A DNA stretch of 64,000 nt from Anaerococcus prevotii DSM 20548 (GTDB lineage: Bacteria; Bacillota; Clostridia; Tissierellales; Peptoniphilaceae): contig NC_013171.1 of NCBI RefSeq assembly GCF_000024105.1, positions 802,501 to 866,500 of the forward strand, in the 5' to 3' direction. Every line of letters starts with the position of its first letter. The first letter of the stretch is position 1. The notes beneath the pieces were generated by a model, which worked only from the letters and a program-made list of their open reading frames with translations, was not told where the DNA came from and did not search any database. This document shows positions 1 to 8,061 of this stretch, one piece after another. Both the position numbers and the translations under genes were made by a program.

Positions 1-1
1 G

Positions 2-643
2 ATAGATATAATCGCAAATAATTCAAAGATAGACCTTGATGCGACTTTAGCTATTGTGCTGTCAAGTTTTTTTGGTCTTGGTATGGTTTTAAAATCATTT
101 ATCCAAGGCAATCCCATCTACGCAGGAGTTTCTCAATCGGGTCTAAAAAATTATATTTTTGGCCAAGCTTCATACATCATGAAAAATGATGTAAAGATAA
201 TATTCGTTGTATCTATTTTTTCACTTTTACTTCTTTTAGCTTTCTATAAGGAGATAAAAGTTTATGTATTTGATGAAGTTTATGCTAAAACAATCGGTAT
301 TAATCCTACTTTGATGAATACAGTAATTCTTCTTGCGACCATGCTTTTAATCACAACTGGTCTTAAGTTGGTTGGCGCGATTTTAATTTCATCAATGCTT
401 ATAGTGCCTGCAATAACAGCCCTACAGTGGACTGATAAATTTCATGAAATGTTAATAATAGCAGGGTTTTGTGGAGGCGTTTCTGCATTTATTGGAACCT
501 ATATATCCACAGTTTACGATGGTATGAGTACAGGATCTACAATCATACTTATCATGAGCTTTATTTCACTAATTTCTATGATAATCGGCCCAAGAGGTAT
601 GAGGACAAAGATTGTGAGGAAAAAATATGATGGACTTTCTTAG
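2..643 (+). CDS. Metal ABC transporter permease (ABC-3 family), 5' end outside the window
   Basis: The reading frame is open from base 2, so the gene starts before the window; the first internal ATG is not its start. The visible 213 residues are mostly hydrophobic helices with the ABC-3 pattern of Mn/Zn/Fe importers (TroC/MntB/ZnuB type), including a conserved stretch around 'GAILISSMLIVPAITAL'. It overlaps the next permease gene by 17 bases, so the two are co-translated and probably form a heterodimeric membrane channel. The ATPase and solute-binding protein are presumably upstream, off the window. Metal specificity cannot be read from the sequence; the DtxR-type repressor two genes downstream favours manganese or iron. 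Confidence 0.85.
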   Translation: MDIIANNSKIDLDATLAIVLSSFFGLGMVLKSFIQGNPIYAGVSQSGLKNYIFGQASYIMKNDVKIIFVVSIFSLLLLLAFYKEIKVYVFDEVYAKTIGINPTLMNTVILLATMLLITTGLKLVGAILISSMLIVPAITALQWTDKFHEMLIIAGFCGGVSAFIGTYISTVYDGMSTGSTIILIMSFISLISMIIGPRGMRTKIVRKKYDGLS

Positions 644-1760
644 ATATTGCTTTATAGACAATTACCAAACCTTGTTAGTTCTCTTGGTTACAGCCATAGC
701 TTGTAGTATCATAGGTGTTTTTCTTGTTTTAAGAAGACTTTCCATGCTAGCTGATGCAATTAGCCACTCAATTTTACTTGGAATCGTCCTTGCGTATTTT
801 ATAGTAAAGGATATTACTTCAGTTTATTTGGTATTTGGAGCTGCAATTTTTGGAGTAATAACGGTGTTTTCTATAGAATCGCTCTCTAAAACCAAACTTG
901 TAAAAAATGATGATGCAGTTGGTATTGTTTTTCCGATGTTTTTTGCCTTGGCAGTAATCCTTATAACTAAATATGCGAGAAATGTTCACCTCGATGTGGA
1001 TATTGTTTTGATGGGTGAAGTGATAATGGCTCCCCTAAATACTGTGAATTTCTTAGGCGTGGAAATACCGAAATCGCTCTTGCAGATGTCGGTAATGGGA
1101 CTTATAAACTTAGCCTTTATATGGATTTTCTTTAAAGAACTAAAACTTACAACATTTGATGCAGAATTTGCAAAAATTGCTGGCTTTTCAGAAGTACTTT
1201 TATTTTATGGTCTGATGAGCTTAACATCCTTCACAACAGTAGTTGCCTTTGAAGCAGTCGGTGCAATTTTGGTAATATCCTTCCTGATTGCTCCTGCATC
1301 TAGCGCTTACCTAATAAGTAAAAATTTGAGAACGATGATAATCATTTCTGTTCTTTACTCAATATTAAATTCTATTTTAGGTTTTGTCTTGGCAATGTAT
1401 TACAACCTTTCAATGTCTGGTATGTCAGCAACCATAGCAGGGATTACTTTTTTCATCACATTTTTATTTAACAAAAATGGATTTTTGATGAAAATAATCA
1501 CGCGCAAGAGGAAGCATATTGAATTTAAGAAGGATGCTTTCTTGATGCATGTTGGCAACCACCAACAAGAAGAAAATTCAAAAGAAGAACTGGGTATAGG
1601 CACAATATATAAACATCTATCCTGGAAAAAAGAAGATATAGAAAAATATAGCAAGATTTTAATAGCAGAAAACAAGATACTGATAGATGAGGGAGTTTAT
1701 AAACTAACTGAAAAGGGTAGAAACTTATATATAAGTTTGATAAAAGATTACGGACTATGA
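627..1760 (+). CDS. Metal ABC transporter permease with C-terminal winged-helix-like extension
   Basis: Second ABC-3 family permease of the metal importer. Residues 1 to about 285 carry the usual transmembrane helices and the conserved 'VGAILVISFLIAPASSAYL' segment. The protein runs 377 residues, roughly 90 more than a plain ABC-3 permease. The extra tail (about 290-377) is soluble and reads like a small winged helix, with 'GTIYKHLSWKKEDIEKY' followed by 'GVYKLTEKGRNLY'. Such tails occur on some TroD-type permeases; whether this one binds DNA or metal is not known to me. The gene overlaps its upstream partner and abuts the DtxR-type repressor. Start ATG 627 is preceded by GAGGA. Confidence 0.85.
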   Translation: MMDFLRYCFIDNYQTLLVLLVTAIACSIIGVFLVLRRLSMLADAISHSILLGIVLAYFIVKDITSVYLVFGAAIFGVITVFSIESLSKTKLVKNDDAVGIVFPMFFALAVILITKYARNVHLDVDIVLMGEVIMAPLNTVNFLGVEIPKSLLQMSVMGLINLAFIWIFFKELKLTTFDAEFAKIAGFSEVLLFYGLMSLTSFTTVVAFEAVGAILVISFLIAPASSAYLISKNLRTMIIISVLYSILNSILGFVLAMYYNLSMSGMSATIAGITFFITFLFNKNGFLMKIITRKRKHIEFKKDAFLMHVGNHQQEENSKEELGIGTIYKHLSWKKEDIEKYSKILIAENKILIDEGVYKLTEKGRNLYISLIKDYGL

Positions 1761-1768
1761 GGTATAAG

Positions 1769-2173
1769 ATGAACTCAATAAGACAAGACTATATCCAGGC
1801 TATATATAGACTTTCAAAAGATAAGGGATATACAAATAATAAAAATATATCAGATTATTTTTCGATAAGTAGGGCGTCAGTTAGTGAAATGATTAAAAAA
1901 CTAATAGAAGATGGGTTGGTAATCCAGGAAAAAACCAAAATATACTTATCCCGATTAGGCGACAAGGAGGCGAAAGCAATTTTATCCAAACATAGGATAT
2001 GGGAGTGCTTCCTAGTGGATGTCCTAGGTCTTAATGGTGATATAGTGCATGACCAATCAGACTTATTAGAGCACGTGACAAGTGAAGAAATGTTTATCGC
2101 CCTAAACAAGTTTTTGGATTATCCTAAAAAATCGCCGAGGGGCAAAAGAATTTATACAAACGAAAATAGGTAA
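1769..2173 (+). CDS. DtxR/MntR-family metal-dependent transcriptional repressor
   Basis: Small metalloregulator of about 134 residues. The N-terminal winged helix begins 'SIRQDYIQAIYRL' and includes the recognition segment 'ISRASVSEMIKKL'. The dimerisation and metal-binding half has the family hallmarks 'HRIWECFLVDVLG' and 'DLLEHVTSEEM', which hold the His, Glu and Glu-His ligands. There is no SH3-like third domain, so it resembles the short MntR/TroR type. I prefer ATG 1769 because GAGG lies six bases upstream; ATG 1757, overlapping the permease stop, is the alternative. Lying at the end of a metal importer operon, it probably represses that operon when metal is plentiful. No operator is visible because the promoter is off the window. 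Confidence 0.85.
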   Translation: MNSIRQDYIQAIYRLSKDKGYTNNKNISDYFSISRASVSEMIKKLIEDGLVIQEKTKIYLSRLGDKEAKAILSKHRIWECFLVDVLGLNGDIVHDQSDLLEHVTSEEMFIALNKFLDYPKKSPRGKRIYTNENR

Positions 2174-2223
2174 AACATTAATATTTAAAAAAACAAAAAA
2201 ATCGTAAATCTAAGTCCGAATTT

Positions 2224-2390
2224 TAGAAACTTTAACTACTAAGGTTTATGGTGACTCCATAAAGTTGGACCAAATACCAGAGAGAATTTTATATGGATCT
2301 AAAGAATCCACAGGGGAATGCTAACCTATAAAGTTGGCATCTCCTCTTATTTACAGACCCACCTGTGCCAAGTTATGGTATGGGTTTTTT
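2224..2390 (+). other. Orphan structured RNA-like segment (unidentified)
   Basis: Between the repressor and the convergent AraC gene lies a stretch able to form several helices: TTTATGG/CCATAAA (2245-2251 with 2257-2263), a 12-pair hairpin (2313-2344), and CACAGG (2309-2314) against CCTGTG (2362-2367). The last helix competes with the 5' arm of the terminator at 2357-2390, a layout seen in riboswitches. No gene on this strand follows. I could not match it to a riboswitch class I know. The phrase 'ATAAAGTTGG' occurs twice and the first copy also resembles the end of an IS3-type element, so an IS remnant is an alternative. Confidence 0.35.
2357..2390 (+). terminator. Rho-independent terminator after the metal-importer operon
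   Basis: ACCCACC (2357-2363) pairs with GGTATGGGT (2377-2385), leaving a two-base bulge, and is followed directly by a run of six T. It ends rightward transcription before the convergent AraC-type gene. Confidence 0.6.
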
Positions 2391-2483
2391 GTTTACTTTT
2401 TAAAGTAGAGTTATACTTATTCATACAAATATCTACACATATACACTTAAACTTGTATAAAAACATGTCCTGTAAAAAATACT

Positions 2484-3476
2484 TTAATCACAGCAATCGC
2501 ATTTTAAATTGTGATCCTTGCAAGCTAAATTACGGACTTCACTTGGAAGTTTTCCCTTGTATCTTTTGTAATAAATGGAAAATTTGCTATGGGAGGAGTA
2601 CCCAACGGATTCAGCTATTTCCTTTATAGGAAGATCGGTATTTAACAGAAGAGTTTCAGCCACATTCATTCTTTTTCTTTGGGTGTATTCTGTAATGCTT
2701 TGACCATATTTTTCTTTGAATAAATTTTTTAATTTTGTTCCGCTCATTTTAGAAATTTTTTCAAGGGTTTCTTGATTTACATTCATGGCGAAATGATCAT
2801 CTAAGAATCTTGCTACATCTTCAAGTGCTTCATTATCATCGGAATCAATTTTATATTTCTTTCTATTTAAGTATGTATCTATTACAATACTTACCCATTC
2901 ATTTGCCTTGGCTTTAAAGAAAAAATCTGCGGCAGGTACGTCCATCTTGCAATTTAATATTTCCATTGACACTTTTTCTAAGGCCTTTGTAAGAATTAAT
3001 TGATTCGGTTGAAGTAAGGTCGAATAAAAAGATTCTGGATCAATATTAATGGATAGCAGGTGGTTTTCTAAAAGTTCTCTTTTAAATCCAATAGAAACAC
3101 AAAGATAATATGAATTCTCGTGTAATAAAAATAGGAAGTCATCTCTTATATTGTCAAAATCAAGAGTGCATAAGGAGTTTACGGTCAAAGTTTGATAAGG
3201 ACTAAACCTTTCTCCATTTGCGCTGACTATGTAGCTTGTGTATATTGAAACATAATCTGCCATACTGTAGGTACTGTTTTGAACTACTTCTTCTCTGATA
3301 TAAAAATCGTGGATATCAATAATAAATCCATCTCCTTCATAGAACCAATAAAGTCCTTCTGCATAAGTTGAATCCTCTTTATTCCAACAAAAAGTGTGCC
3401 CTGCACTTGAATACTTCTTATTGTTTTTACATTCATCTACCTTCATATAATCTTTTACAAAATCATAATATGTCAT
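2484..3476 (-). CDS. AraC-family transcriptional regulator
   Basis: 330-residue regulator. The C-terminal ~100 residues form a double helix-turn-helix of AraC type: 'LEKISKMSGTKLKNLFKEKY' is the first, and 'IKEIAESVGYSSHSKFSIYY' the second, closing with the typical 'KRYKGKLPSEVR'. The N-terminal ~220 residues are a putative effector domain that I cannot assign. The tail ends in a short Cys-rich stretch, 'CDCCD'. I chose ATG 3476 because AAAGGGAT lies just upstream; a TTG at 3500 would add eight residues. The gene diverges from two ABC transporter genes across a 160-bp region with a Fur-like box. By analogy with YbtA beside YbtPQ, it may activate the transporter in response to an iron-chelate ligand (inference). 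Confidence 0.85.
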   Translation of the reverse strand: MTYYDFVKDYMKVDECKNNKKYSSAGHTFCWNKEDSTYAEGLYWFYEGDGFIIDIHDFYIREEVVQNSTYSMADYVSIYTSYIVSANGERFSPYQTLTVNSLCTLDFDNIRDDFLFLLHENSYYLCVSIGFKRELLENHLLSINIDPESFYSTLLQPNQLILTKALEKVSMEILNCKMDVPAADFFFKAKANEWVSIVIDTYLNRKKYKIDSDDNEALEDVARFLDDHFAMNVNQETLEKISKMSGTKLKNLFKEKYGQSITEYTQRKRMNVAETLLLNTDLPIKEIAESVGYSSHSKFSIYYKRYKGKLPSEVRNLACKDHNLKCDCCD

Positions 3477-3531
3477 AATATACCTATCCCTTTTAGACAA
3501 TATTCCAATTAGCCTTATTAATTCAAAACTA

Positions 3532-3561
3532 TTGTATTAGTAATTATAGCTGATGTATAAT
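3532..3561 (+). promoter_or_regulatory. Promoter for the ABC transporter pair
   Basis: A -35 like TTGTAT (3532-3537) and a perfect -10 TATAAT (3556-3561) with an 18-bp spacer. The predicted start lies just upstream of, or at, the Fur-like box. Confidence 0.55.
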
Positions 3562-3571
3562 AAAAATGCAA
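3543..3571 (-). promoter_or_regulatory. Promoter for the AraC-type gene
   Basis: Read on the minus strand: TTGCAT (3571-3566), 17-bp spacer, TATAAT (3548-3543). It overlaps the rightward promoter, and the Fur-like box abuts its -35. One bound repressor could therefore block both directions. Confidence 0.5.
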
Positions 3572-3586
3572 TGATAGTTATTATCA
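3572..3586 (+). promoter_or_regulatory. Fur-like box in the divergent control region
   Basis: TGATAGTTATTATCA matches the 7-1-7 Fur consensus TGATAATNATTATCA at all defined positions but one. It sits just after the rightward -10 and against the leftward -35. A second near-match lies at 7302-7316 before the next gene cluster. Confidence 0.6.
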
Positions 3587-3637
3587 ACAAAGTAAATATA
3601 TATCTAAAAGGGATATTAAAAGAAAGGAGATATGATT

Positions 3638-5392
3638 ATGAAGATTTACAAAAAATTATTTACTTATGTACAGGATAAAAAACATCTTGGGGTTTTAGCT
3701 ATGGTTTTTTCTGCTATATCTGCTGTACTTACGGTATATGGATATTATTTAATCTACAAATTTCTAGATAAGTTAATTATTAATTCAAATTTATCTGGTG
3801 CAGAGAGCATAGCATTAATATCTGTTATTACACTAACAAGTGGAGCGATATTTTATTTTGTTTCAGGAATGTTTTCGCATATCTTGGGATTTAGTCTTGA
3901 AACAAATTTAAGAAAAAGAGGGATTGATGGTTTAGAGAAAGCTAGTTTTAGGTTCTTTGACTTGAACCCTTCTGGTCAAATAAGAAAAATCATAGATGAC
4001 AATGCCGCACAAACTCATCAGGTTATAGCCCACATGATACCCGATAGTTCTCAGGCAATAGTTACACCTATACTTGTACTTGTGCTAGGCTTTATAGTAA
4101 GCATAAGAGTTGGCATCACCTTGCTTGCTCTTACAATAATTGGAGGCCTAATTTTAGGAGCAATGATGGGCGAGCAAAAATTTATGAAGATATACCAAGA
4201 AGCTCTATCTAAACTAAGTGCAGAGACTGTTGAGTACGTTAGAGGTATGCAGGTTGTAAAAATATTTAAAGCAAATGTCGGGTCATTTAAAAGTTTTTAC
4301 AAGGCTATAAAAGATTACTCAAAATATGCTTATGATTATTCCCTATCTTGTAAAAAGCCTTATGTTTTGTATCAATGGTTATTTTTTGGCTTAATTGCAA
4401 TTTTAATTATTCCTATAGTTTATTTTATGGCTAGCTTGGGCAGCACCAAGGTGATTTTACTTGAACTTATTATGATTTTATTTTTATCTGGAGTTCTCTT
4501 TGTCTCATTTATGAGAATGATGTGGTACTCCATGTATATTTCTCAAGGAAATTATGCGGTGGATACTTTAGAATCACTATACGAAGATATGCAAAAAGAC
4601 AAATTAGTGCATGGCAATGTCAAGAATTTTAAAAACTATAATATAGCATTTGACAATGTTAGCTTTGCTTATAATGATAAAGCTGTCATTGAAAATTTAT
4701 CCTTTAAATTAGACGAGGGAAAGTCCTATGCACTTGTCGGTTCATCTGGATCAGGTAAATCAACTGTAGCAAAACTTATATCAGGTTTTTACAATGTTAA
4801 TGAGGGAAGCATAAAGATAGGCGGGATACCAATAAGTGAATATTCCGACGAAGCCTTAATTAAAGCCATTTCCTTTGTTTTTCAAGATTCAAAATTATTC
4901 AAGAAAAGCATTTATGACAATGTTGCTTTAGCTAATAAAGGAGCGAGCAGAGATGACGTTATGAGAGCCTTAAAATTAGCAGGATGCGATTTGATATTAG
5001 ACAAATTCCCAGAAAGGGAAGAAACAATTATAGGTTCAAAAGGAGTTTACTTATCTGGTGGAGAAAAACAAAGAATTGCAATTGCAAGAGCAATTTTAAA
5101 GGATTCCAAAATCATTATTATGGACGAAGCATCAGCATCAATTGACCCAGATAACGAGTATGAACTACAAAAAGCTTTCAAAAATCTTATGAAGGATAAA
5201 ACAGTTATCATGATTGCACACAGGTTATCAACAATTAAAGACCTTGATGAAATTATTGTTATGGATAGTGGAAAAATTATAGAAAGAGGATCAGATCAAG
5301 AATTAATGTCAAAAGACACAAGTTATAAGAGGCTGCAAGAGATGTTTAACAGTGCAAATGAATGGAGGGTTTCAAATGAAGGAGTTTTATAA
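3638..5392 (+). CDS. ABC transporter, fused membrane and ATPase domains (half 1)
   Basis: 584-residue half-transporter. The N-terminal ~320 residues hold six membrane helices of the type IV (exporter) fold. The ATPase domain has Walker A 'GSSGSGKST' (about residue 368), Q-loop 'FQDSKLF', signature 'LSGGEKQR' (about 471), Walker B 'IIIMDEA' and switch 'IAHRLS'; all are intact. ATG 3638 is chosen because GGAG ends eight bases upstream, whereas ATG 3632 is too close. It overlaps the next half-transporter, so the pair should form a heterodimer. The divergent AraC gene and Fur-like box resemble the YbtA/YbtPQ and IrtAB siderophore importers, which share this fold. Export of a peptide or drug cannot be excluded. 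Confidence 0.85.
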   Translation: MKIYKKLFTYVQDKKHLGVLAMVFSAISAVLTVYGYYLIYKFLDKLIINSNLSGAESIALISVITLTSGAIFYFVSGMFSHILGFSLETNLRKRGIDGLEKASFRFFDLNPSGQIRKIIDDNAAQTHQVIAHMIPDSSQAIVTPILVLVLGFIVSIRVGITLLALTIIGGLILGAMMGEQKFMKIYQEALSKLSAETVEYVRGMQVVKIFKANVGSFKSFYKAIKDYSKYAYDYSLSCKKPYVLYQWLFFGLIAILIIPIVYFMASLGSTKVILLELIMILFLSGVLFVSFMRMMWYSMYISQGNYAVDTLESLYEDMQKDKLVHGNVKNFKNYNIAFDNVSFAYNDKAVIENLSFKLDEGKSYALVGSSGSGKSTVAKLISGFYNVNEGSIKIGGIPISEYSDEALIKAISFVFQDSKLFKKSIYDNVALANKGASRDDVMRALKLAGCDLILDKFPEREETIIGSKGVYLSGGEKQRIAIARAILKDSKIIIMDEASASIDPDNEYELQKAFKNLMKDKTVIMIAHRLSTIKDLDEIIVMDSGKIIERGSDQELMSKDTSYKRLQEMFNSANEWRVSNEGVL

Positions 5393-7097
5393 AAAAATAT
5401 TTGCTCTTACAGATAAGGGAGCAAGAAATTTATCTAAAGCAACACTGGCTTCATTTTTCGTTTATTGTATAAACATGCTTCCTGCCATATTACTAATGAT
5501 TTTTGCTCAGGAAGTTTTGGAAAATATGGGCAAAAGCAAGGGATTTTATATAGTATTCTCAGTTTTGACCTTGATAGCAATGTATATTTTGCTTTCTATA
5601 GAATACGATAAATTATATAGCACAACCTATCAAGAAAGTGCGGATTTAAGAATAAGGACAGCGGAGAATTTATCAAAATTACCTCTATCTTACTTTTCTA
5701 AACATGACATTTCCGATCTTTCACAAACAATCATGGCTGATATTGAAGGTATAGAGCATGCAATGAGCCACTCGATACCAAAGGTGGGCGGCATGGTACT
5801 GTTTTTTCCATTAATATCTGTAATGATGCTAATAGGTAATGTCAAGATGGGCTTAGCTGTAATTATTCCATCTCTTTTAAGCTTTATATTCATACCCTTA
5901 TCTAAAAAATATCAAGTTGATGGACATAAAAGATATTATGGTGTCTTAAGAAAAAACTCAGAAAGTTTTCAGGAAAATATAGAAATGCAAATGGAGATTA
6001 AAGCATATAATTTGTCGAAAGATATTAAAGATGACTTATATAAAAAAATGGAAGAGAGTGAGAGAGTACACTTAAAGGCGGAAATAACTACAATTTTAAC
6101 TATGTCTATATCTTCAATATTTAGCTTTATTTCCCTTGCTGTCGTAATACTTGTTGGCGTAAATCTAATTATTAGTAAAGAGATAAGTGCCCTCTACCTT
6201 GTAGGATATTTACTAGCGGCTATGAAGATAAAAGATTCTCTAGACGCATCTAAAGAGGGTTTGATGGAAATATTTTATTTATCGCCAAAAATTGAAAGAT
6301 TAAAAGAAATTCAAAATCAAGATTTACAAGAAGGCGAAGACTATAATCTGAAAAAATTTGATATTGATCTAAAAGATGTTGAGTTTGCCTACAATAAAGA
6401 CGCAAAAGTTTTAAATGGAGTAAGCTTTAAAGCTAAGCAGGGAGAGGTTACTGCTTTGGTAGGTGCAAGCGGATGCGGCAAAACAACTATCTTGAAACTT
6501 ATATCAAGACTTTATGATTACGACGAGGGACAAATCTTAATTAATGGCAAAGATATAAAAGAAATATCAACAGAATCCCTTTTTGATAAGGTCTCTATTG
6601 TTTTCCAAGATGTGGTTCTCTTTAATCAAAGTGTTATGGAAAATATTAGAATCGGAAAGCAAGATGCAAGCGATGAAGAAGTTAAAAGAGCAGCAAAACT
6701 TGCAAATTGCACAGACTTTATAGAAAAAATGGATAAGGGTTTCGATACAGTTATTGGTGAGAATGGAGCTGAGCTATCAGGCGGAGAAAGACAAAGAGTA
6801 TCAATAGCCAGAGCCTTCTTAAAAGATGCACCGATATTAATCTTAGATGAGATAGCAGCAAGCCTTGATGTTGACAACGAGAAAAAGATTCAAGAGTCAT
6901 TAAATAATTTAATTAAAGATAAAACTGTTGTTATTATTTCACATAGAATGAAATCTATAGAAAATGCAGATAAGATAGTAGTTCTTGAAAACGGAAGAGT
7001 AGAAAGCGAAGGCAAACATGAAGAGCTTTTAAAAAAATCAAAAGTTTATAGGAACTTAATAGAAAAGACAAAAATGGCAGAAGAATTTATTTATTAG
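5376..7097 (+). CDS. ABC transporter, fused membrane and ATPase domains (half 2)
   Basis: 573-residue partner of the preceding gene, overlapping it by 17 bases. GGAGGG six bases before ATG 5376 sets the start; a GTG at 5352 lies in the same frame but lacks a site. Six membrane helices are followed by an ATPase domain with Walker A 'GASGCGKTT' (about residue 363), Q-loop 'FQDVVLF', signature 'LSGGERQR', Walker B 'ILILDEIAASLD' and switch 'ISHRM'. Both nucleotide sites of the heterodimer therefore look competent. Substrate is unknown; the Fur-like box upstream of the pair points to an iron-related cargo (inference). A broken fragment of another ABC ATPase follows immediately. Confidence 0.85.
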   Translation: MKEFYKKIFALTDKGARNLSKATLASFFVYCINMLPAILLMIFAQEVLENMGKSKGFYIVFSVLTLIAMYILLSIEYDKLYSTTYQESADLRIRTAENLSKLPLSYFSKHDISDLSQTIMADIEGIEHAMSHSIPKVGGMVLFFPLISVMMLIGNVKMGLAVIIPSLLSFIFIPLSKKYQVDGHKRYYGVLRKNSESFQENIEMQMEIKAYNLSKDIKDDLYKKMEESERVHLKAEITTILTMSISSIFSFISLAVVILVGVNLIISKEISALYLVGYLLAAMKIKDSLDASKEGLMEIFYLSPKIERLKEIQNQDLQEGEDYNLKKFDIDLKDVEFAYNKDAKVLNGVSFKAKQGEVTALVGASGCGKTTILKLISRLYDYDEGQILINGKDIKEISTESLFDKVSIVFQDVVLFNQSVMENIRIGKQDASDEEVKRAAKLANCTDFIEKMDKGFDTVIGENGAELSGGERQRVSIARAFLKDAPILILDEIAASLDVDNEKKIQESLNNLIKDKTVVIISHRMKSIENADKIVVLENGRVESEGKHEELLKKSKVYRNLIEKTKMAEEFIY

Positions 7098-7271
7098 GAG
7101 AACAGAAGCAAAGACTTTCAATAGCATCTGTTATGTTGAAGGATTCTTCGTTTGTCTATTTTGAAGAACCCAAAAGTATTATGGATTATTCCAATATGAT
7201 AAGAATATCGGCAGTCTTCGGACTGCCTTTAACTTTTTGCTTAGTTAAACGCAGCAAATCATACAATTGAA
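7098..7271 (+). pseudogene. ABC ATPase fragment (signature to Walker B)
   Basis: Directly after the stop of the preceding gene, the frame starting at 7098 reads 'GEQKQRLSIASVMLKD' and then 'FVYFEEPKSIMDYSNM'. That is an ABC signature followed by a Walker B and D-loop region. Nothing before or after it is ABC-like and the frame soon loses similarity. It is a remnant of a further ATPase gene, most like the cobalt/energy-coupling type, lost by deletion. The operon terminator lies inside it. Confidence 0.6.
7210..7240 (+). terminator. Terminator of the ABC transporter operon
   Basis: GGCAGTC TTCG GACTGCC forms a perfect 7-bp stem with a stable tetraloop (7210-7227), followed by TTTAACTTTTT. Confidence 0.8.
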
Positions 7272-7296
7272 AGAAATTATCGTTATATGCTATAAT
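7267..7296 (+). promoter_or_regulatory. Promoter of the five-gene cluster
   Basis: TTGAAA (7267-7272) and TATAAT (7291-7296) are separated by 18 bp. The Fur-like box begins six bases after the -10, covering the expected transcription start. Confidence 0.65.
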
Positions 7297-7301
7297 TAAA
7301 T

Positions 7302-7316
7302 TGATAATTAATATCA
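7302..7316 (+). promoter_or_regulatory. Fur-like box before the five-gene cluster
   Basis: TGATAATTAATATCA differs from TGATAATNATTATCA at one defined position and has perfect TGATA/TATCA arms. Its place at the transcription start suits repression by Fur when iron is plentiful. Together with the box at 3572-3586 it links the two operons. Confidence 0.6.
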
Positions 7317-7341
7317 TCCGAGTGTAAGGAGGCGTTTAATT

Positions 7342-7980
7342 ATGACTTTATACAAGAGTATATTAATTGGTCTTTTGGGTTCATTCTTGATGTTTTTGGG
7401 AGACATGACCCTATATTATGATCCAAATGATTACGATGGCAAGGATGCTATAAATAATATTATTGGCATAATGAAAAATGTTAGCATAAAAAGATTATAC
7501 ATTGGTGGTCTTTTAGGTCCAATATGTGCTTTTATTTATTGTATTGGGTTTTTCCATATTGTTTTGGGCATACAAGAAAAGTATTTAACTATCGGTTGGT
7601 TTGTATTTTTAATAAATGTTTTTGGTATGATATTGGGAGGAGCTTATCATATTCAATGTGCCTACTTAGGTCTTTTATCAAGATATGAAAATAAGGGAGC
7701 TTTTGATGAATTTTTAAAATTTTTAAAATTTCAAGCAAAAATAGTTTTTGGAATTATGGCTATAGCAAATATAACATTAGTTTTGGTAATTTTATTTGGA
7801 CTCACAGTATTTCCAAGATGGCAAGCCTTATTTACACCCATATTTCTTTTGATTGTTACTCCACTTGCTGATAGATTGCCAAAGGGAGTCCATATGATTA
7901 TTCGCGGAGGCTGGTTTAACTTAATATATTTTATTTACTATTTATCTTTATTGATAAAATATACTAATATGAATTTATAA
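7342..7980 (+). CDS. Polytopic membrane protein, function unknown
   Basis: 212 residues with about six hydrophobic helices. It starts 'MTLYKSILIGLLGSFLMFLG', with AAGGAGG upstream of ATG 7342. A loop motif 'GDMTLYYDPNDY' follows the first helix, and 'GGAYHIQCAYLG' lies mid-protein. I recognise the general look of an uncharacterised Firmicutes membrane family but cannot assign a function. It is the first gene of a five-gene run driven by a strong promoter with a Fur-like box, so its expression is probably iron-linked. A role in membrane passage or sensing of the same compound that the downstream enzymes handle is possible but speculative. Confidence 0.7.
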   Translation: MTLYKSILIGLLGSFLMFLGDMTLYYDPNDYDGKDAINNIIGIMKNVSIKRLYIGGLLGPICAFIYCIGFFHIVLGIQEKYLTIGWFVFLINVFGMILGGAYHIQCAYLGLLSRYENKGAFDEFLKFLKFQAKIVFGIMAIANITLVLVILFGLTVFPRWQALFTPIFLLIVTPLADRLPKGVHMIIRGGWFNLIYFIYYLSLLIKYTNMNL

Positions 7981-8061
7981 GATTATAAAGTAAGGATTAG
8001 AATTATTATTTTTTTGATAAAGGTAAATTTTGTAAAATTAATTATTTACTGGAGAAAATTT

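Larger units (their letters stand above)
3485..3615. promoter_or_regulatory. 13-bp perfect inverted repeat flanking the divergent araC/ABC control region
   Basis: TATCCCTTTTAGA at 3485-3497 is the exact reverse complement of TCTAAAAGGGATA at 3603-3615. The arms are 105 bp apart, one in the leader of each divergent transcript. They could be AraC-type half sites for DNA looping. They also overlap the ribosome-binding region of the regulator gene, so a role in translation is possible. Confidence 0.45.

Noticed and set aside
2224-2390. M-box, yybP-ykoY, NiCo or fluoride riboswitch before the AraC region
   Set aside because: I compared the core motifs I know from these classes and found none; it is listed only as an unidentified structured segment.
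2318-2629. A 103-codon plus-strand frame overlapping the AraC gene end
   Set aside because: It overlaps the terminator and the antisense of a clear AraC helix-turn-helix, and resembles no protein.
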